Shown here piece by piece: positions 25,633 to 33,569 of a stretch of DNA of 64,000 bases (position 1 is its first letter; each line of letters opens with the position of its first letter). Position numbers and translations under genes: made by a program. The notes below the pieces were generated by a model. The model searched no databases, was not told the DNA's origin, and saw only the letters and a list, made by a program, of their open reading frames with translations. Source of the stretch: Streptomyces sp. NRRL B-1347 (GTDB taxonomy: Bacteria; Actinomycetota; Actinomycetes; Streptomycetales; Streptomycetaceae); the NCBI RefSeq assembly GCF_000720325.1, contig NZ_JOJM01000013.1, forward strand, positions 120,022-184,021. Direction: 5' to 3'.

Positions 25633-26034
25633 TCACGCCACGGCGGTCCCCTCCAGCTCGACCAGCTGGCCGGGGACCGCCAGTCGCGTCACCTCCAGCA
25701 TGGTGGAGGCCGGTGCCACCCCGGCGGCACCCAACCGCGCCGCCAGCACGCCGTAGTGCGGGAAGAGCCGGTCGACGTCGGTCGTGTAGACGTTGAGCCG
25801 GACGAGGTTCGCGAGGGACATACCGGCCTCGCCGAGCACGGCCTCCAGGTTGTCGACGCTCAGCGCCAACTGCGCCGCGATGTCACCGTCGTGCTGGGGC
25901 TTGCCGTCGCCGCTCATCGCGGTCTGCCCCGAGACGTACAGGGTCCGGGTGTGCCCGGAGACGAGTTCGCCCTGGTTGAACCCCAGCTCCTGCGACCACG
26001 TCACCGGGTTGACCGCGGTTCTTTCCACTGCCAC
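25633..26034 (-). CDS. RidA-family (YjgF) enamine/imine deaminase-like protein
   Basis: A 133-residue trimeric-type RidA protein. The core features are GFNQGELVSGHTRTLYVSGQTAMSGDGKPQ, then AQLALSVDNLEAVLGEAGMSLANLVRLNVYTTDVD and a late LVELEGTAVA, with the Arg of the active cleft (VRLNVY). RidA enzymes hydrolyse reactive imines formed by PLP enzymes. The GTG at 26034 is chosen because GGAGC lies just before it; the frame continues upstream without a ribosome site. It is divergent from a WYL regulator, which may control it. Confidence 0.8.
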   Translation of the reverse strand: MAVERTAVNPVTWSQELGFNQGELVSGHTRTLYVSGQTAMSGDGKPQHDGDIAAQLALSVDNLEAVLGEAGMSLANLVRLNVYTTDVDRLFPHYGVLAARLGAAGVAPASTMLEVTRLAVPGQLVELEGTAVA

Positions 26035-26207
26035 ATCAGCTCCATTCGATACGTCGGGTGTACGTACGTCCAGCGACTCGGTGGCCACTTCCTCCGACGC
26101 GTGGACCACCGCCCCTAACGCCGTGGGCCACCGCCTCTGACGTCGTGCTGATGAGCCTGCCAACAAATCACGACACCCTCAGTCACGTATTCGATTAGCG
26201 TTCTTCC

Positions 26208-27188
26208 ATGCGTGCCGATCGGCTGGTCTCCCTGGTCCTGCTGCTGCGCCGGCACGGCCGGATGACGGCGACCGCGCTGGCGCGCGAGCTAGAGGTGTCC
26301 ACCCGTACCGTGCTGCGCGACATCGAGGCGCTGTCGGCGGCGGGCGTCCCGGTCTACGCCGAGCGCGGCAGGCACGGCGGCTTCGCGCTGCTGCCCGGTT
26401 TCCAGACCGAGCTGACCGGGCTGAACCACGACGAGGCCCTCGCCGTGCTGACCGCCGGATCGGTCCGCGGCGAGCAGGTGCTCGGCCTCGGCCCGGCCCT
26501 CGCCTCGGCCCTGCGGAAGGTGGTCGACGCGCTGCCCGAAGGCCACCGGGCCACCGCGAGCGACGCGGCCCAGAGGTTCCTCGTGGACCCGGAGACCGAC
26601 CTGCTCGCACGCCGTCAGGTCGTCGACGAGGTACCCGACACCATCATGATCGAGGTGAGGCGCGCGGTGCTCGCGGGACACAAGCTGCGCATCCACTACG
26701 CGGCCACCGGCCAGGGCCCGCAGTGGCGCACGGTGGACCCGATCGGCCTGGTCACCGTGCGCGACCGGGGCTATCTGCTGGCCACGAGGGCTGGCGCGGA
26801 CCGCACCTACCGGCTGTCCCGCGTCCTGGCCGCCGAGGAACTCCCCGCGGCGGCGGAGCGACCTCAGCGGGTCGACCTGGACCGGATCTGGCAGGACCGC
26901 TCCGCGCGGTTCCTCTCCGACGGCGACCACGTCACCGTGCGGATGCGGGTGAACCCGGCGCGGCGGGAGGAACTCCTGGACACCGCCCTGGCCGTCCGCG
27001 CGGAAGAGCCCGGCGCGGACGGCTGGCTGCGCCTGGAGGTGACCTTCCAGGACTCCCGGCACGCCGAATGGGCCCTGTGGCAGCTCAACACGGACGCGGA
27101 GGCCCTGACCCCGCAGTCGCTGCGCACCGCCCTGCACGACCGCGCCACCACGATCGCCGGCCGGTACGGCGCCCCGCCCTCAGCCTGA
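26208..27188 (+). CDS. WYL-domain transcriptional regulator
   Basis: A 326-residue regulator. The N-terminal winged helix (residues 1-60, HGRMTATALARELEVSTRTVLRDIEAL) is followed by the WYL domain (IHYAATGQGPQWRTVDPIGLVTVRDRGYLLA) that senses a ligand, often nucleotide or ssDNA. The C-terminal domain is the WCX-like extension common in actinobacterial WYL regulators. ATG 26208 lies shortly after a GATTAG hexamer, possibly a leaderless start. It is divergent from the RidA gene. Targets are unknown; self-control or RidA control is likely. Confidence 0.85.
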   Translation: MRADRLVSLVLLLRRHGRMTATALARELEVSTRTVLRDIEALSAAGVPVYAERGRHGGFALLPGFQTELTGLNHDEALAVLTAGSVRGEQVLGLGPALASALRKVVDALPEGHRATASDAAQRFLVDPETDLLARRQVVDEVPDTIMIEVRRAVLAGHKLRIHYAATGQGPQWRTVDPIGLVTVRDRGYLLATRAGADRTYRLSRVLAAEELPAAAERPQRVDLDRIWQDRSARFLSDGDHVTVRMRVNPARREELLDTALAVRAEEPGADGWLRLEVTFQDSRHAEWALWQLNTDAEALTPQSLRTALHDRATTIAGRYGAPPSA

Positions 27189-27211
27189 GAACCCCTGCGG
27201 GTCCGGGCTCG

Positions 27212-28306
27212 TCACGACCGCGTGGCGGTCCCGCACCCGACCCCGGAACCCTGCCGCATGCGGTCGTCCATGGACGTGCTCCGGTCGTACGGGTCGACCT
27301 CGGGGCCGCTCCCGGAGCCGCTGGCGGACCGCTCGGAGCTGAACGTCGGCGTGAAGTAGCCGGTGACGTTGTCGCAGCCTCCGTTGGTGAAGTCCGCCTT
27401 GTACGACACCAGGGAGAGCGTGCCGGGCTCGGTGATCACCCGCGCCGGGTCGTCCCAGCTCATCACCACCTCCCTGCGCACGATGGTGCGAGCGACTTCG
27501 TCGCTTCCCCGCACGGCCCGCACGACCGGATACACGTACGTGACGTCGCTGACGACCTCGACCGCGCCGCGCTTCCCCTCCCGGAACGTGATTCGTCCCC
27601 GCGTCTTGACCACGTCACCGGCAGGCCGCACCTCGGCCTTGGGGAAGCGGCTGAACAGCAGCAGGGGGTCGTTCTTCCGGCTGGGCGCGCGGAACGCGGT
27701 GGCCAGGTAGTCCTGAACGTCCTGCTGGCGCGGGTTGATCAGCGCGATCGCCTTCGCGGGCCGCCGGCCCCGCAGCACACCCGGGTCCAGGCTGGACGCG
27801 GCGAGGAAGTCCCGGCTCCGGGTGAGCGCCCGGGCGACCTGGTCCTTGCTCATCCAACCCGTCGCGCGCGCCGACGGCATGTGGATCCCCGCCACTCCGT
27901 CGCCCCACCTCGCCGCGGGCGAACCCTTGAACGGCCGGTCCAGCGTGGGCAGTTGCTCGGCCTCCAGCGCCGGTGGCCGCGTCGGCCGTTCCGACTCCTG
28001 GGCGAGCGGCGCGGATTCGCCGCCGTCGCTCCCGAACCATCCGGTGACCTGGCCCGACGCCAGCGCCGCCACCAGCAGGACGGCGGCCACCACCATCCCG
28101 ACCACGTACCGGGCCGTGCCGCCCCGGCGCCGCGGCGCGGGCCGGTGCGTGCGCCACCCGTCCGGCGGACCGGGCTGCTCCCGCAGGCGCCGCCCCACCA
28201 TCCTGGCCCGCGCCGAGGGCTCCTCCGGCGCGCCCGGCGTCCCCGCCCCTGCGTCCCGGAGGAAGCGCTCCCACTCCTGGTCCGATATCTCCCTGTCCCC
28301 ACTCAC
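27212..28306 (-). CDS. CU044_5270-like membrane-anchored protein
   Basis: A 364-residue protein with a short N-terminal cytosolic part (about 65 residues), a single membrane helix (ARYVVGMVVAAVLLVAALA) and a long external region. The N-terminal segment SDQEWERFLRDAGAG resembles the start of anti-sigma-type actinobacterial proteins, and the extracellular part reads like the CU044_5270 class. Function is not established. GTG 28306 has GGAG six bases before. It is convergent with the WYL regulator gene with a gap of only 23 bases. Confidence 0.6.
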   Translation of the reverse strand: MSGDREISDQEWERFLRDAGAGTPGAPEEPSARARMVGRRLREQPGPPDGWRTHRPAPRRRGGTARYVVGMVVAAVLLVAALASGQVTGWFGSDGGESAPLAQESERPTRPPALEAEQLPTLDRPFKGSPAARWGDGVAGIHMPSARATGWMSKDQVARALTRSRDFLAASSLDPGVLRGRRPAKAIALINPRQQDVQDYLATAFRAPSRKNDPLLLFSRFPKAEVRPAGDVVKTRGRITFREGKRGAVEVVSDVTYVYPVVRAVRGSDEVARTIVRREVVMSWDDPARVITEPGTLSLVSYKADFTNGGCDNVTGYFTPTFSSERSASGSGSGPEVDPYDRSTSMDDRMRQGSGVGCGTATRS

Positions 28307-28401
28307 GATGCGCTCCGCGCCCCCGCCCTCTCGCCCCTCAACCCCTTCGTTCCCTTACTCCATCACACAGCTTCACCGCGTCGCCACAAACCCCGAGCGC
28401 T

Positions 28402-28770
28402 TCAGGCGCGGCACAGGCAGAACGGATGGCCCGCCGGGTCGGCGTAGACGCGGAAGCCGCGGCGGCCGTCCTGGTCGTCCAGGTCCAAGGGCATGGCGCC
28501 GAGCCACAGGGCCTGGCTCTCGGCCGCTTCCATGTCCGTGACGTGGAAGTCGAGGTGCAGCTGCTGGGAGTCGTCCGCGCGGGGCCACCGAGGCGGCCGG
28601 TGGCCCTCGGCCCGCTGGAAGGCGATGCGATGGCCGCCCGGCGCGTACAGGTCGTACCAGTCGTCGCCGTCCTGCTTGACGTCGCCCCCGAGGAGCGCGG
28701 CGTAGAACCCCGCCAGGGCAGCGGGATCGGGGCAGTCCACGGCGACGAGACAGTAGGTGGCTACGGGCAT
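28402..28770 (-). CDS. VOC-family glyoxalase-like protein
   Basis: A 122-residue VOC protein. ATG 28770 has AAGGAG six bases upstream. The sequence has the two beta-alpha-beta modules: YCLVAVDCPDPAALAGFYAALLGGD at the start and LHLDFHVTDMEAAESQALWLGA later, ending with FRVYADPAGHPFCLCRA. The His and Glu positions for a metal are only partly typical, as in the large 'glyoxalase-like' subgroup common in Streptomyces. No function can be named. Confidence 0.75.
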   Translation of the reverse strand: MPVATYCLVAVDCPDPAALAGFYAALLGGDVKQDGDDWYDLYAPGGHRIAFQRAEGHRPPRWPRADDSQQLHLDFHVTDMEAAESQALWLGAMPLDLDDQDGRRGFRVYADPAGHPFCLCRA

Positions 28771-28859
28771 GGTGTTCTCCTTGTCCACGTCTGCGACACG
28801 TTCTCTCGTCGGCTACGGGTGCCCTGGGGCAGGGTTCGCACACCGCGGCCTCGGCGGCG

Positions 28860-29864
28860 TCAGGGAGCGAGCAGTGCGCTGCGGCCCTGCCGCCAGGCGT
28901 CCAGGAGGCGGGCGCCGAGGCGGTCTTCCACCACGCCGGTGGCGCGGACGCCGAAGGCGACCTGGGCGTCAAGGGCGGGTTCGGCGGCGAGGAGACCGCC
29001 GACGACGTCGCGGCGCACCACCTGCTCGTGCACGGCATCCGCCTCCACGTGTTCGTCGTAGAACCGCTGGGCGGCGGGTCCCGCACCGGTGCGGCGCAGG
29101 GCCTCGGCCAGCCGCCGCGAGCCTGGCGGGGACGTCGCTTCGACGGACGCGAAATGCCCGACGAGCGCCCCGCGCAAGGCGCGGTGCAGGCCGAACAGGG
29201 ACATGAGGTTCACGGGGGCGAGGGCTTCGGCGGGGGCTGCCGGGAGGTAGTGGCCGTAGGCCGTCTCCAGACCCAGGTCGGCCATGAGGTCGGCGAAGAG
29301 CCGCGCGTGGACGTCCTCGGCGCGCCCGGCCCCGAACTCGTCGAACTCGACGGCCACCATGGCCGCCTTGGCCCGGCCGTGCAGCCGGGGGATGACCCAG
29401 GCGTGCGGGTCGGCCTCCTTCAGGTGGTACAGCGAGCGCAGCGCCACGTACTCCCTGAGCTGCCACAGCTCCCCGTCACGCTGGAGGTGGTGACTGACGC
29501 TGCTCTCGTCGTGTCCGGCGGGCTCCACCAGGAGCGCGGCCAGCGCCTCTTGGGCGCTTTCGCGCGGGGGCGCGTCGGCGCGCAGGGCCTCCAGGAAGCG
29601 CTGCTCCAGGGCGGGACGCAGGGTCAGCAGGGCCGGGTCCCACTCCCGCTCGTCGGCCACTGCCGCGAACCCTTGGTAGTGGAGTTCGTAGAGCACGTAC
29701 AGGGCGAGCTGGAGGTCGTCTCCGTACGCGTCGGCGTCCCGCGCCTCCTGCGGCGAGGGCGCTGCCGCTCCGGCCCGCAGGGCGGCGATGACTCCACCGG
29801 ACAAGTCACCGCGGGCGTCGGGGAGTTCTGGACTGCGGTGCCGCGGCTCCACGAAGACGGTCAC
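28860..29864 (-). CDS. Iron-containing redox enzyme, haem-oxygenase-like fold
   Basis: A 334-residue protein of the haem-oxygenase-like iron enzyme type. Candidate metal ligands are in the pattern VEFDEFGAGRAEDVHARLF (Glu and His) near the middle and in FYDEHVEADAVHEQ (His-x3-Asp-x2-His) near the end. Related proteins use a di-iron centre to oxidise amino acids or fatty acids, but others are uncharacterised. GTG 29864 lies after GGGAGG (7 bases) and overlaps the CDGSH gene stop (GTGA). It is the last gene of an operon with a HemK-like methyltransferase and a CDGSH protein. Confidence 0.75.
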   Translation of the reverse strand: MTVFVEPRHRSPELPDARGDLSGGVIAALRAGAAAPSPQEARDADAYGDDLQLALYVLYELHYQGFAAVADEREWDPALLTLRPALEQRFLEALRADAPPRESAQEALAALLVEPAGHDESSVSHHLQRDGELWQLREYVALRSLYHLKEADPHAWVIPRLHGRAKAAMVAVEFDEFGAGRAEDVHARLFADLMADLGLETAYGHYLPAAPAEALAPVNLMSLFGLHRALRGALVGHFASVEATSPPGSRRLAEALRRTGAGPAAQRFYDEHVEADAVHEQVVRRDVVGGLLAAEPALDAQVAFGVRATGVVEDRLGARLLDAWRQGRSALLAP

Positions 29865-30112
29865 GACGAGGCCTCCCACTGCTCGCTGTCCGGCACCGGC
29901 GGCCGCTGCCCTCGGGGCCTCTCCCGCTGGCGATGACTCGTATCGCACCACGGGTACGTGCGGCTGCGGCGGCAGGTGCAGACCGCCACCGCGAAGCGGC
30001 ACGAAACGTGCACGGTGCCGTCGTCGCCGACCACCTCCACCGGGCCCTCGATGAGGAGGGGTCCGTCGCGGTCGATCGTGACGCGGCGCGGGCGCTCAGC
30101 TGCGTTCGGCAC
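29861..30112 (-). CDS. CDGSH iron-sulfur domain protein
   Basis: An 83-residue protein with the complete CDGSH-type motif: C45, C47, S50, P54, C56, D57, H60, in the spacing C-x-C-x2-S-x3-P-x-C-D-x2-H. It would hold a [2Fe-2S] cluster with three Cys and one His and could pass electrons or clusters to the downstream iron enzyme. The GTG 30112 start lies inside the end of the methyltransferase gene (17-base overlap) with a weak ribosome site, and its stop overlaps the next start. The operon suggests a tight functional link. Confidence 0.85.
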   Translation of the reverse strand: MPNAAERPRRVTIDRDGPLLIEGPVEVVGDDGTVHVSCRFAVAVCTCRRSRTYPWCDTSHRQRERPRGQRPPVPDSEQWEASS

Positions 30113-30809
30113 GGATGACCACCAGTTCCTCGCAGATCTCGTCCTCGCCGATGAGGTCGCGTCGGCGCAGCCACGCCCGGCGGGAGCGCAGGACAGGTCC
30201 GAAGGGGACGAGCTCCCTGTCGATGACCCGGGCATCCATGCCGAGGCCCGTCAGGCGGCTGAGGGTGGTGTCCACGCCGCACAGCGCCGAGTGCACGATC
30301 AGCAGGACGCCGCCGGTCCGCAGGGTGCGGGCGCCCACGTCGCAGACGCGATCCACGAGCGCCCTCCCGTCGAGGCCGCCGTCCCATGCGCGTGCCGCCC
30401 CGCGCCGGGGCGGTTCCCACGAGAGGGACGGCACGTACGGGGGATTGCTGACGACGAGTTCGTACGGTCCCCGGGGGAGGTAGGAGGTCAGGTCCCGGCG
30501 GCGCACCGTGACCGACTGCCCGGCGAGGAAGGCGTTGACGCGGGTGGTCAGGACCGCTCTCCAGGAGATGTCGAGGGCCGTCACCTCCGCTCCGAGCCGG
30601 GCCGCGGCCACGGCGAGGGCCCCGGAGCCGGTTCCCAGGTCCAGCACGGGAGCGGCGTCGCCGATGTCCTCGCGGTACAGGGCCCGGGTCAGGAGCGCGG
30701 TGTCGCACTGCGGTGCGTACACGCCCGGCGGTGTGAGCAGCCGGGCCCGTCGGACGGGTGGGGGCAGGGGTGTCCGCACCCGCGTGGGTGTCCGCACGCG
30801 CGTGGTCAT
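30096..30809 (-). CDS. HemK/PrmC-like methyltransferase
   Basis: A 237-residue class I SAM methyltransferase. The SAM-binding motif is VLDLGTGSGALAVAAA, followed by an acidic strand end (VTALDIS), and the catalytic NPPY motif is in LVVSNPPYVPSLS, which is characteristic of enzymes that methylate side-chain amides (Gln/Asn) or nucleobase N. The size fits the HemK2/Mtq2-like group. GGAAGG lies six bases before ATG 30809, and a longer frame is rejected. It starts an operon with the CDGSH protein and the iron enzyme, so its protein substrate could lie there. Confidence 0.8.
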   Translation of the reverse strand: MTTRVRTPTRVRTPLPPPVRRARLLTPPGVYAPQCDTALLTRALYREDIGDAAPVLDLGTGSGALAVAAARLGAEVTALDISWRAVLTTRVNAFLAGQSVTVRRRDLTSYLPRGPYELVVSNPPYVPSLSWEPPRRGAARAWDGGLDGRALVDRVCDVGARTLRTGGVLLIVHSALCGVDTTLSRLTGLGMDARVIDRELVPFGPVLRSRRAWLRRRDLIGEDEICEELVVIRAERS

Positions 30810-31043
30810 CTGGTGCCTTCCGTCGGTCGGGGCTCCACGGCAGGAAGTCCTCTCTTCACCCTCCGCCGGTTCGCACCCGGTCGCCACTTCTGCTATTACA
30901 GCGGGCGACGCGATGCGAACCGTGCGGAGTTTTCCCATTCTTCCGTTCGCCCCTGAGTGCCCGAACGAGAGCTCCCCACACCTCACACCGATGTGAATTC
31001 AGGCAGCGCAATCAGGTCTTGCATATGGGGTATACGTGTCTTC

Positions 31044-31712
31044 ATGTTCTCTGACGTGGAGTGGGCGACGTTCTTCCCCGCGGCTCTGCTGGTGGCGGCC
31101 ACGCCCGGCGCAAATCAGCTGCTGAGCCTGCGAAATGGCTTGCGTCATGGCCTCGCTCCCGCGATGAGCGCGTCGTTGGGGCGCTTCACGGCCTTCGCCC
31201 TCATGGTGGTGGGCGTGGCGGCGGGACTGGGCGCGGTCCTTGCCGCCTCGGCGGTCGCTTTCAACGTCATCAAGTGGTGCGGTGTGGCCTACTTGGTGTG
31301 GCTGGGCGGAAGGACCCTGGTCACGGCCCTGCGTGGCCGCTCCGACGGCGAGCGGGAGGCGGGAGCGGGCCGGCCCGCCGCAGACGGCGCCGACCGCCAG
31401 GACGGGGTGCGGTCCTGGCGGCTGGCACGGCAGGAGTTCCTGGTCGCGGCGTCGAACCCCAAAGCCTTGATTCTCTTTACTGTTTTCCTCCCTCAATTCC
31501 TCGTCCACGACGCCGGCGATGTCGCCGTCCCGCTGTTGCTGCTCGGTGTCGCGTATATCGCTGTCGAATTCCTCTGCGCGTGCGGCTACGCGGCCTTGGG
31601 AAGCCGGCTGCGGAGCATGGGGATCTCCCGGCGTACTCGGCGCGTACTGGATGGCTTCACGGGGGTGGCGATGCTGGGGCTCGCCGGGTGGCTCGCGACG
31701 GAACAGCATTGA
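31044..31712 (+). CDS. LysE/RhtB-family amino acid exporter
   Basis: A 222-residue membrane protein with about six helices. The N-terminal signature ATPGANQLLSLRNGLRHG, with the P-G-x-N motif after helix 1, identifies the LysE/RhtB family that exports amino acids and their derivatives. A polar, variable loop (about residues 100-130) is longer than usual. ATG 31044 follows a TATACG hexamer by about eight bases, so the transcript may be leaderless. It is convergent with the two-dioxygenase/methyltransferase trio and could export its product; this is inference only. Confidence 0.85.
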   Translation: MFSDVEWATFFPAALLVAATPGANQLLSLRNGLRHGLAPAMSASLGRFTAFALMVVGVAAGLGAVLAASAVAFNVIKWCGVAYLVWLGGRTLVTALRGRSDGEREAGAGRPAADGADRQDGVRSWRLARQEFLVAASNPKALILFTVFLPQFLVHDAGDVAVPLLLLGVAYIAVEFLCACGYAALGSRLRSMGISRRTRRVLDGFTGVAMLGLAGWLATEQH

Positions 31713-31747
31713 TCGCGCGCCATGCGTTTTCGGGTCGGATCGCGCTT

Positions 31748-32722
31748 TCAGGCCGTATGGCCGAGGGGGAGGATGGGAATTCCTTCCCGGCGGCAGTAGG
31801 CGGCGGGGCGGCGGACGGCGCGGCGCAGCTCGCGCCAGTTGCCGAGGGTGCGCAGCAGGCCGTCGTCGGGAGCGCTGTGCCAGAAGCGGTTCTCGTCCTG
31901 GTCCCCCAGCAGGGGGCAGAACAGGGACACGGCCAGGGTGATGCGGTCACCCCGGGAGACGGGGGTGACGGCGTGGTACACCCTGCTCCCCCGGGTGAAC
32001 ACGGTGTCCCCGACGTGCTGGAAGGAGGCGGTGTGCACGTCGGGGTGCGATGCCCCCGCGGCGGTGATCTCCTCCCGGTGGATGTCGAAGTCGCGGGGGT
32101 GACCGCGGTAGTAGAGGTAGTCCCCGCCGGTGTGTTCGGTGTGATCGGACAGCGTCATGGTGAAGACGTAGTTCATGCCGTCGAGGTGCCACTTGGCGAC
32201 CGCGGGGTCGGCGCCGTCCACGGGCGGTTCGTAGTAGTTGATCTGGACTCCGGCGTTGCGCAGCGGATGCGGTATCAGCGGGACGCCCACCAGCCGGGAG
32301 GCGTTGCGGAGGAACGCCGGATCGCGGACCATCGCGCGTACGAACGGTGAGACGGCCTCGACGTTGCGCAGCCGGTGGGAGACGACGTAGTCGTTGTGGA
32401 CCGCGCACGCCTTGAGGTCACGGCAGATGGTCCGCAGCACCTGGGCCCCCTGGGCGGTGAGCAGTTCGACCGGCCCTGCCATCGCGAGGTCGTCGGGGAG
32501 CCCTTCCCTGCCGTGGAGTTCCGCGGTGGTGTAGTCGAACGCGGCCATCCGCGTGGAGCCGACGCCCGTCTGAGGGAAGTCGGCGACGAAGCCGGGCTCC
32601 CAGGAGGGCTCGTCGAGGTGGTGGGGGACGCCGTCCTCGGCGGTGTGCAGGGAGCGCCGCAGCCGGTCGAGGCCGGTGGTGATGGCGGCGACCCGGTTGG
32701 TGTCGGGGGCCGTGGTGATCAT
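31748..32722 (-). CDS. Fe(II)/2-oxoglutarate dioxygenase A of mini-operon
   Basis: A 324-residue 2OG-Fe(II) dioxygenase. The metal-binding His-x-Asp is in KWHLDGMNYVFTMTL, the distal His is in RVYHAVTPV and the 2OG-binding Arg in SRGDRITLAV, all with the correct order and spacing. The sequence shares only the core with the neighbouring dioxygenase B, so they are distinct enzymes. A ribosome site TAGGAG lies six bases before ATG 32722. It is the last gene of a leftward trio (methyltransferase, dioxygenase B, dioxygenase A), separated from B by 77 bases. Its substrate is unknown. Confidence 0.8.
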   Translation of the reverse strand: MITTAPDTNRVAAITTGLDRLRRSLHTAEDGVPHHLDEPSWEPGFVADFPQTGVGSTRMAAFDYTTAELHGREGLPDDLAMAGPVELLTAQGAQVLRTICRDLKACAVHNDYVVSHRLRNVEAVSPFVRAMVRDPAFLRNASRLVGVPLIPHPLRNAGVQINYYEPPVDGADPAVAKWHLDGMNYVFTMTLSDHTEHTGGDYLYYRGHPRDFDIHREEITAAGASHPDVHTASFQHVGDTVFTRGSRVYHAVTPVSRGDRITLAVSLFCPLLGDQDENRFWHSAPDDGLLRTLGNWRELRRAVRRPAAYCRREGIPILPLGHTA

Positions 32723-32799
32723 GCGTTTCTCCTAGGTCTCATCCCAGTGTGGTCCGGTCCGGGGCCGGTCGAGGCCCGGGTCCGGTCCGGGTCTCGTCG

Positions 32800-33567
32800 C
32801 TAGCGGCTGCCTGCCCGGTACAGGCCCGCCTGGTACTGCTGGTCCTCGATCCACTCGTCGCGTACGGAATCGATCGGGTCGTCGAGCAGGAGACGCGCGA
32901 GGCTGTTGCCGTCCTTCCAGGGCTCCTTGGTGGAGCGCATGACCAGGACGAGGGTGATGCGCTCGCCGTCCGTCAGGGGTTCGGCGGTGTGCAGCAGGCG
33001 GCGCCCTTGCATCAGGACCGCGTGTCCGGTGCGCTGAGGTACGCGGGCGTGTCCGTGCAGGGGAAGGGCACCCTGATGCCGCATCTCCCAGCGGCCGTCC
33101 TCCGGGGAGCCCGGATAGACCAAGGTGGCGCCGCCCTCCGCGGGCCCGCTGGTGTACAGGGGAATGAGCTCGACCATGGCGGCGCCGTCCGTGTGGTGCT
33201 CGATGGGGATCTCACCGGGGCGGTAGAAGTTGATGTGGGAGGCGGCCCGCGTGATCGGGTACGGCTCCAACTCGGTGCCCGCCAGCTGCCCGAGGCGTTC
33301 CAGGCGGCTCGGGTCGCGCATGAGCTTCTTCACGTCCGGGACGGCCTCGTGGGCCGCCCGGAGGTGCCGCAGCTTCAGATGGCGATCGGCGCTGCGGGCC
33401 TCCCACTCGTGCCGGGCGCACGCGCGCGCGGCGGCGAGGATGCCGTCCAGCAGGGACTGCGGGTAGTCATGGGCGTAGCGCGCGTAGCCCAGGGGTGAGA
33501 CGGCCTGCACGTCGTGGGCCTGGCCGGTGACATCGGTGAGGCTGCGCCGTTCCAGCAGAGTCCACAT
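32800..33567 (-). CDS. Fe(II)/2-oxoglutarate dioxygenase B of mini-operon
   Basis: A 255-residue dioxygenase. The His-x-Asp iron ligands are in EHHTDGAAMVELIPL, the distal His in RRLLHTAEPL and Arg in GERITLVLV. It is shorter than its neighbour (255 versus 324 residues) and lacks the long N-terminal extension. The ATG at 33567 is two bases downstream of the methyltransferase stop, so the two are almost certainly cotranslated. Two dioxygenases in one transcript with a methyltransferase suggest consecutive oxidations of one small molecule or protein. No known pathway is recognised. Confidence 0.75.
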   Translation of the reverse strand: MWTLLERRSLTDVTGQAHDVQAVSPLGYARYAHDYPQSLLDGILAAARACARHEWEARSADRHLKLRHLRAAHEAVPDVKKLMRDPSRLERLGQLAGTELEPYPITRAASHINFYRPGEIPIEHHTDGAAMVELIPLYTSGPAEGGATLVYPGSPEDGRWEMRHQGALPLHGHARVPQRTGHAVLMQGRRLLHTAEPLTDGERITLVLVMRSTKEPWKDGNSLARLLLDDPIDSVRDEWIEDQQYQAGLYRAGSR

Positions 33568-33569
33568 GG

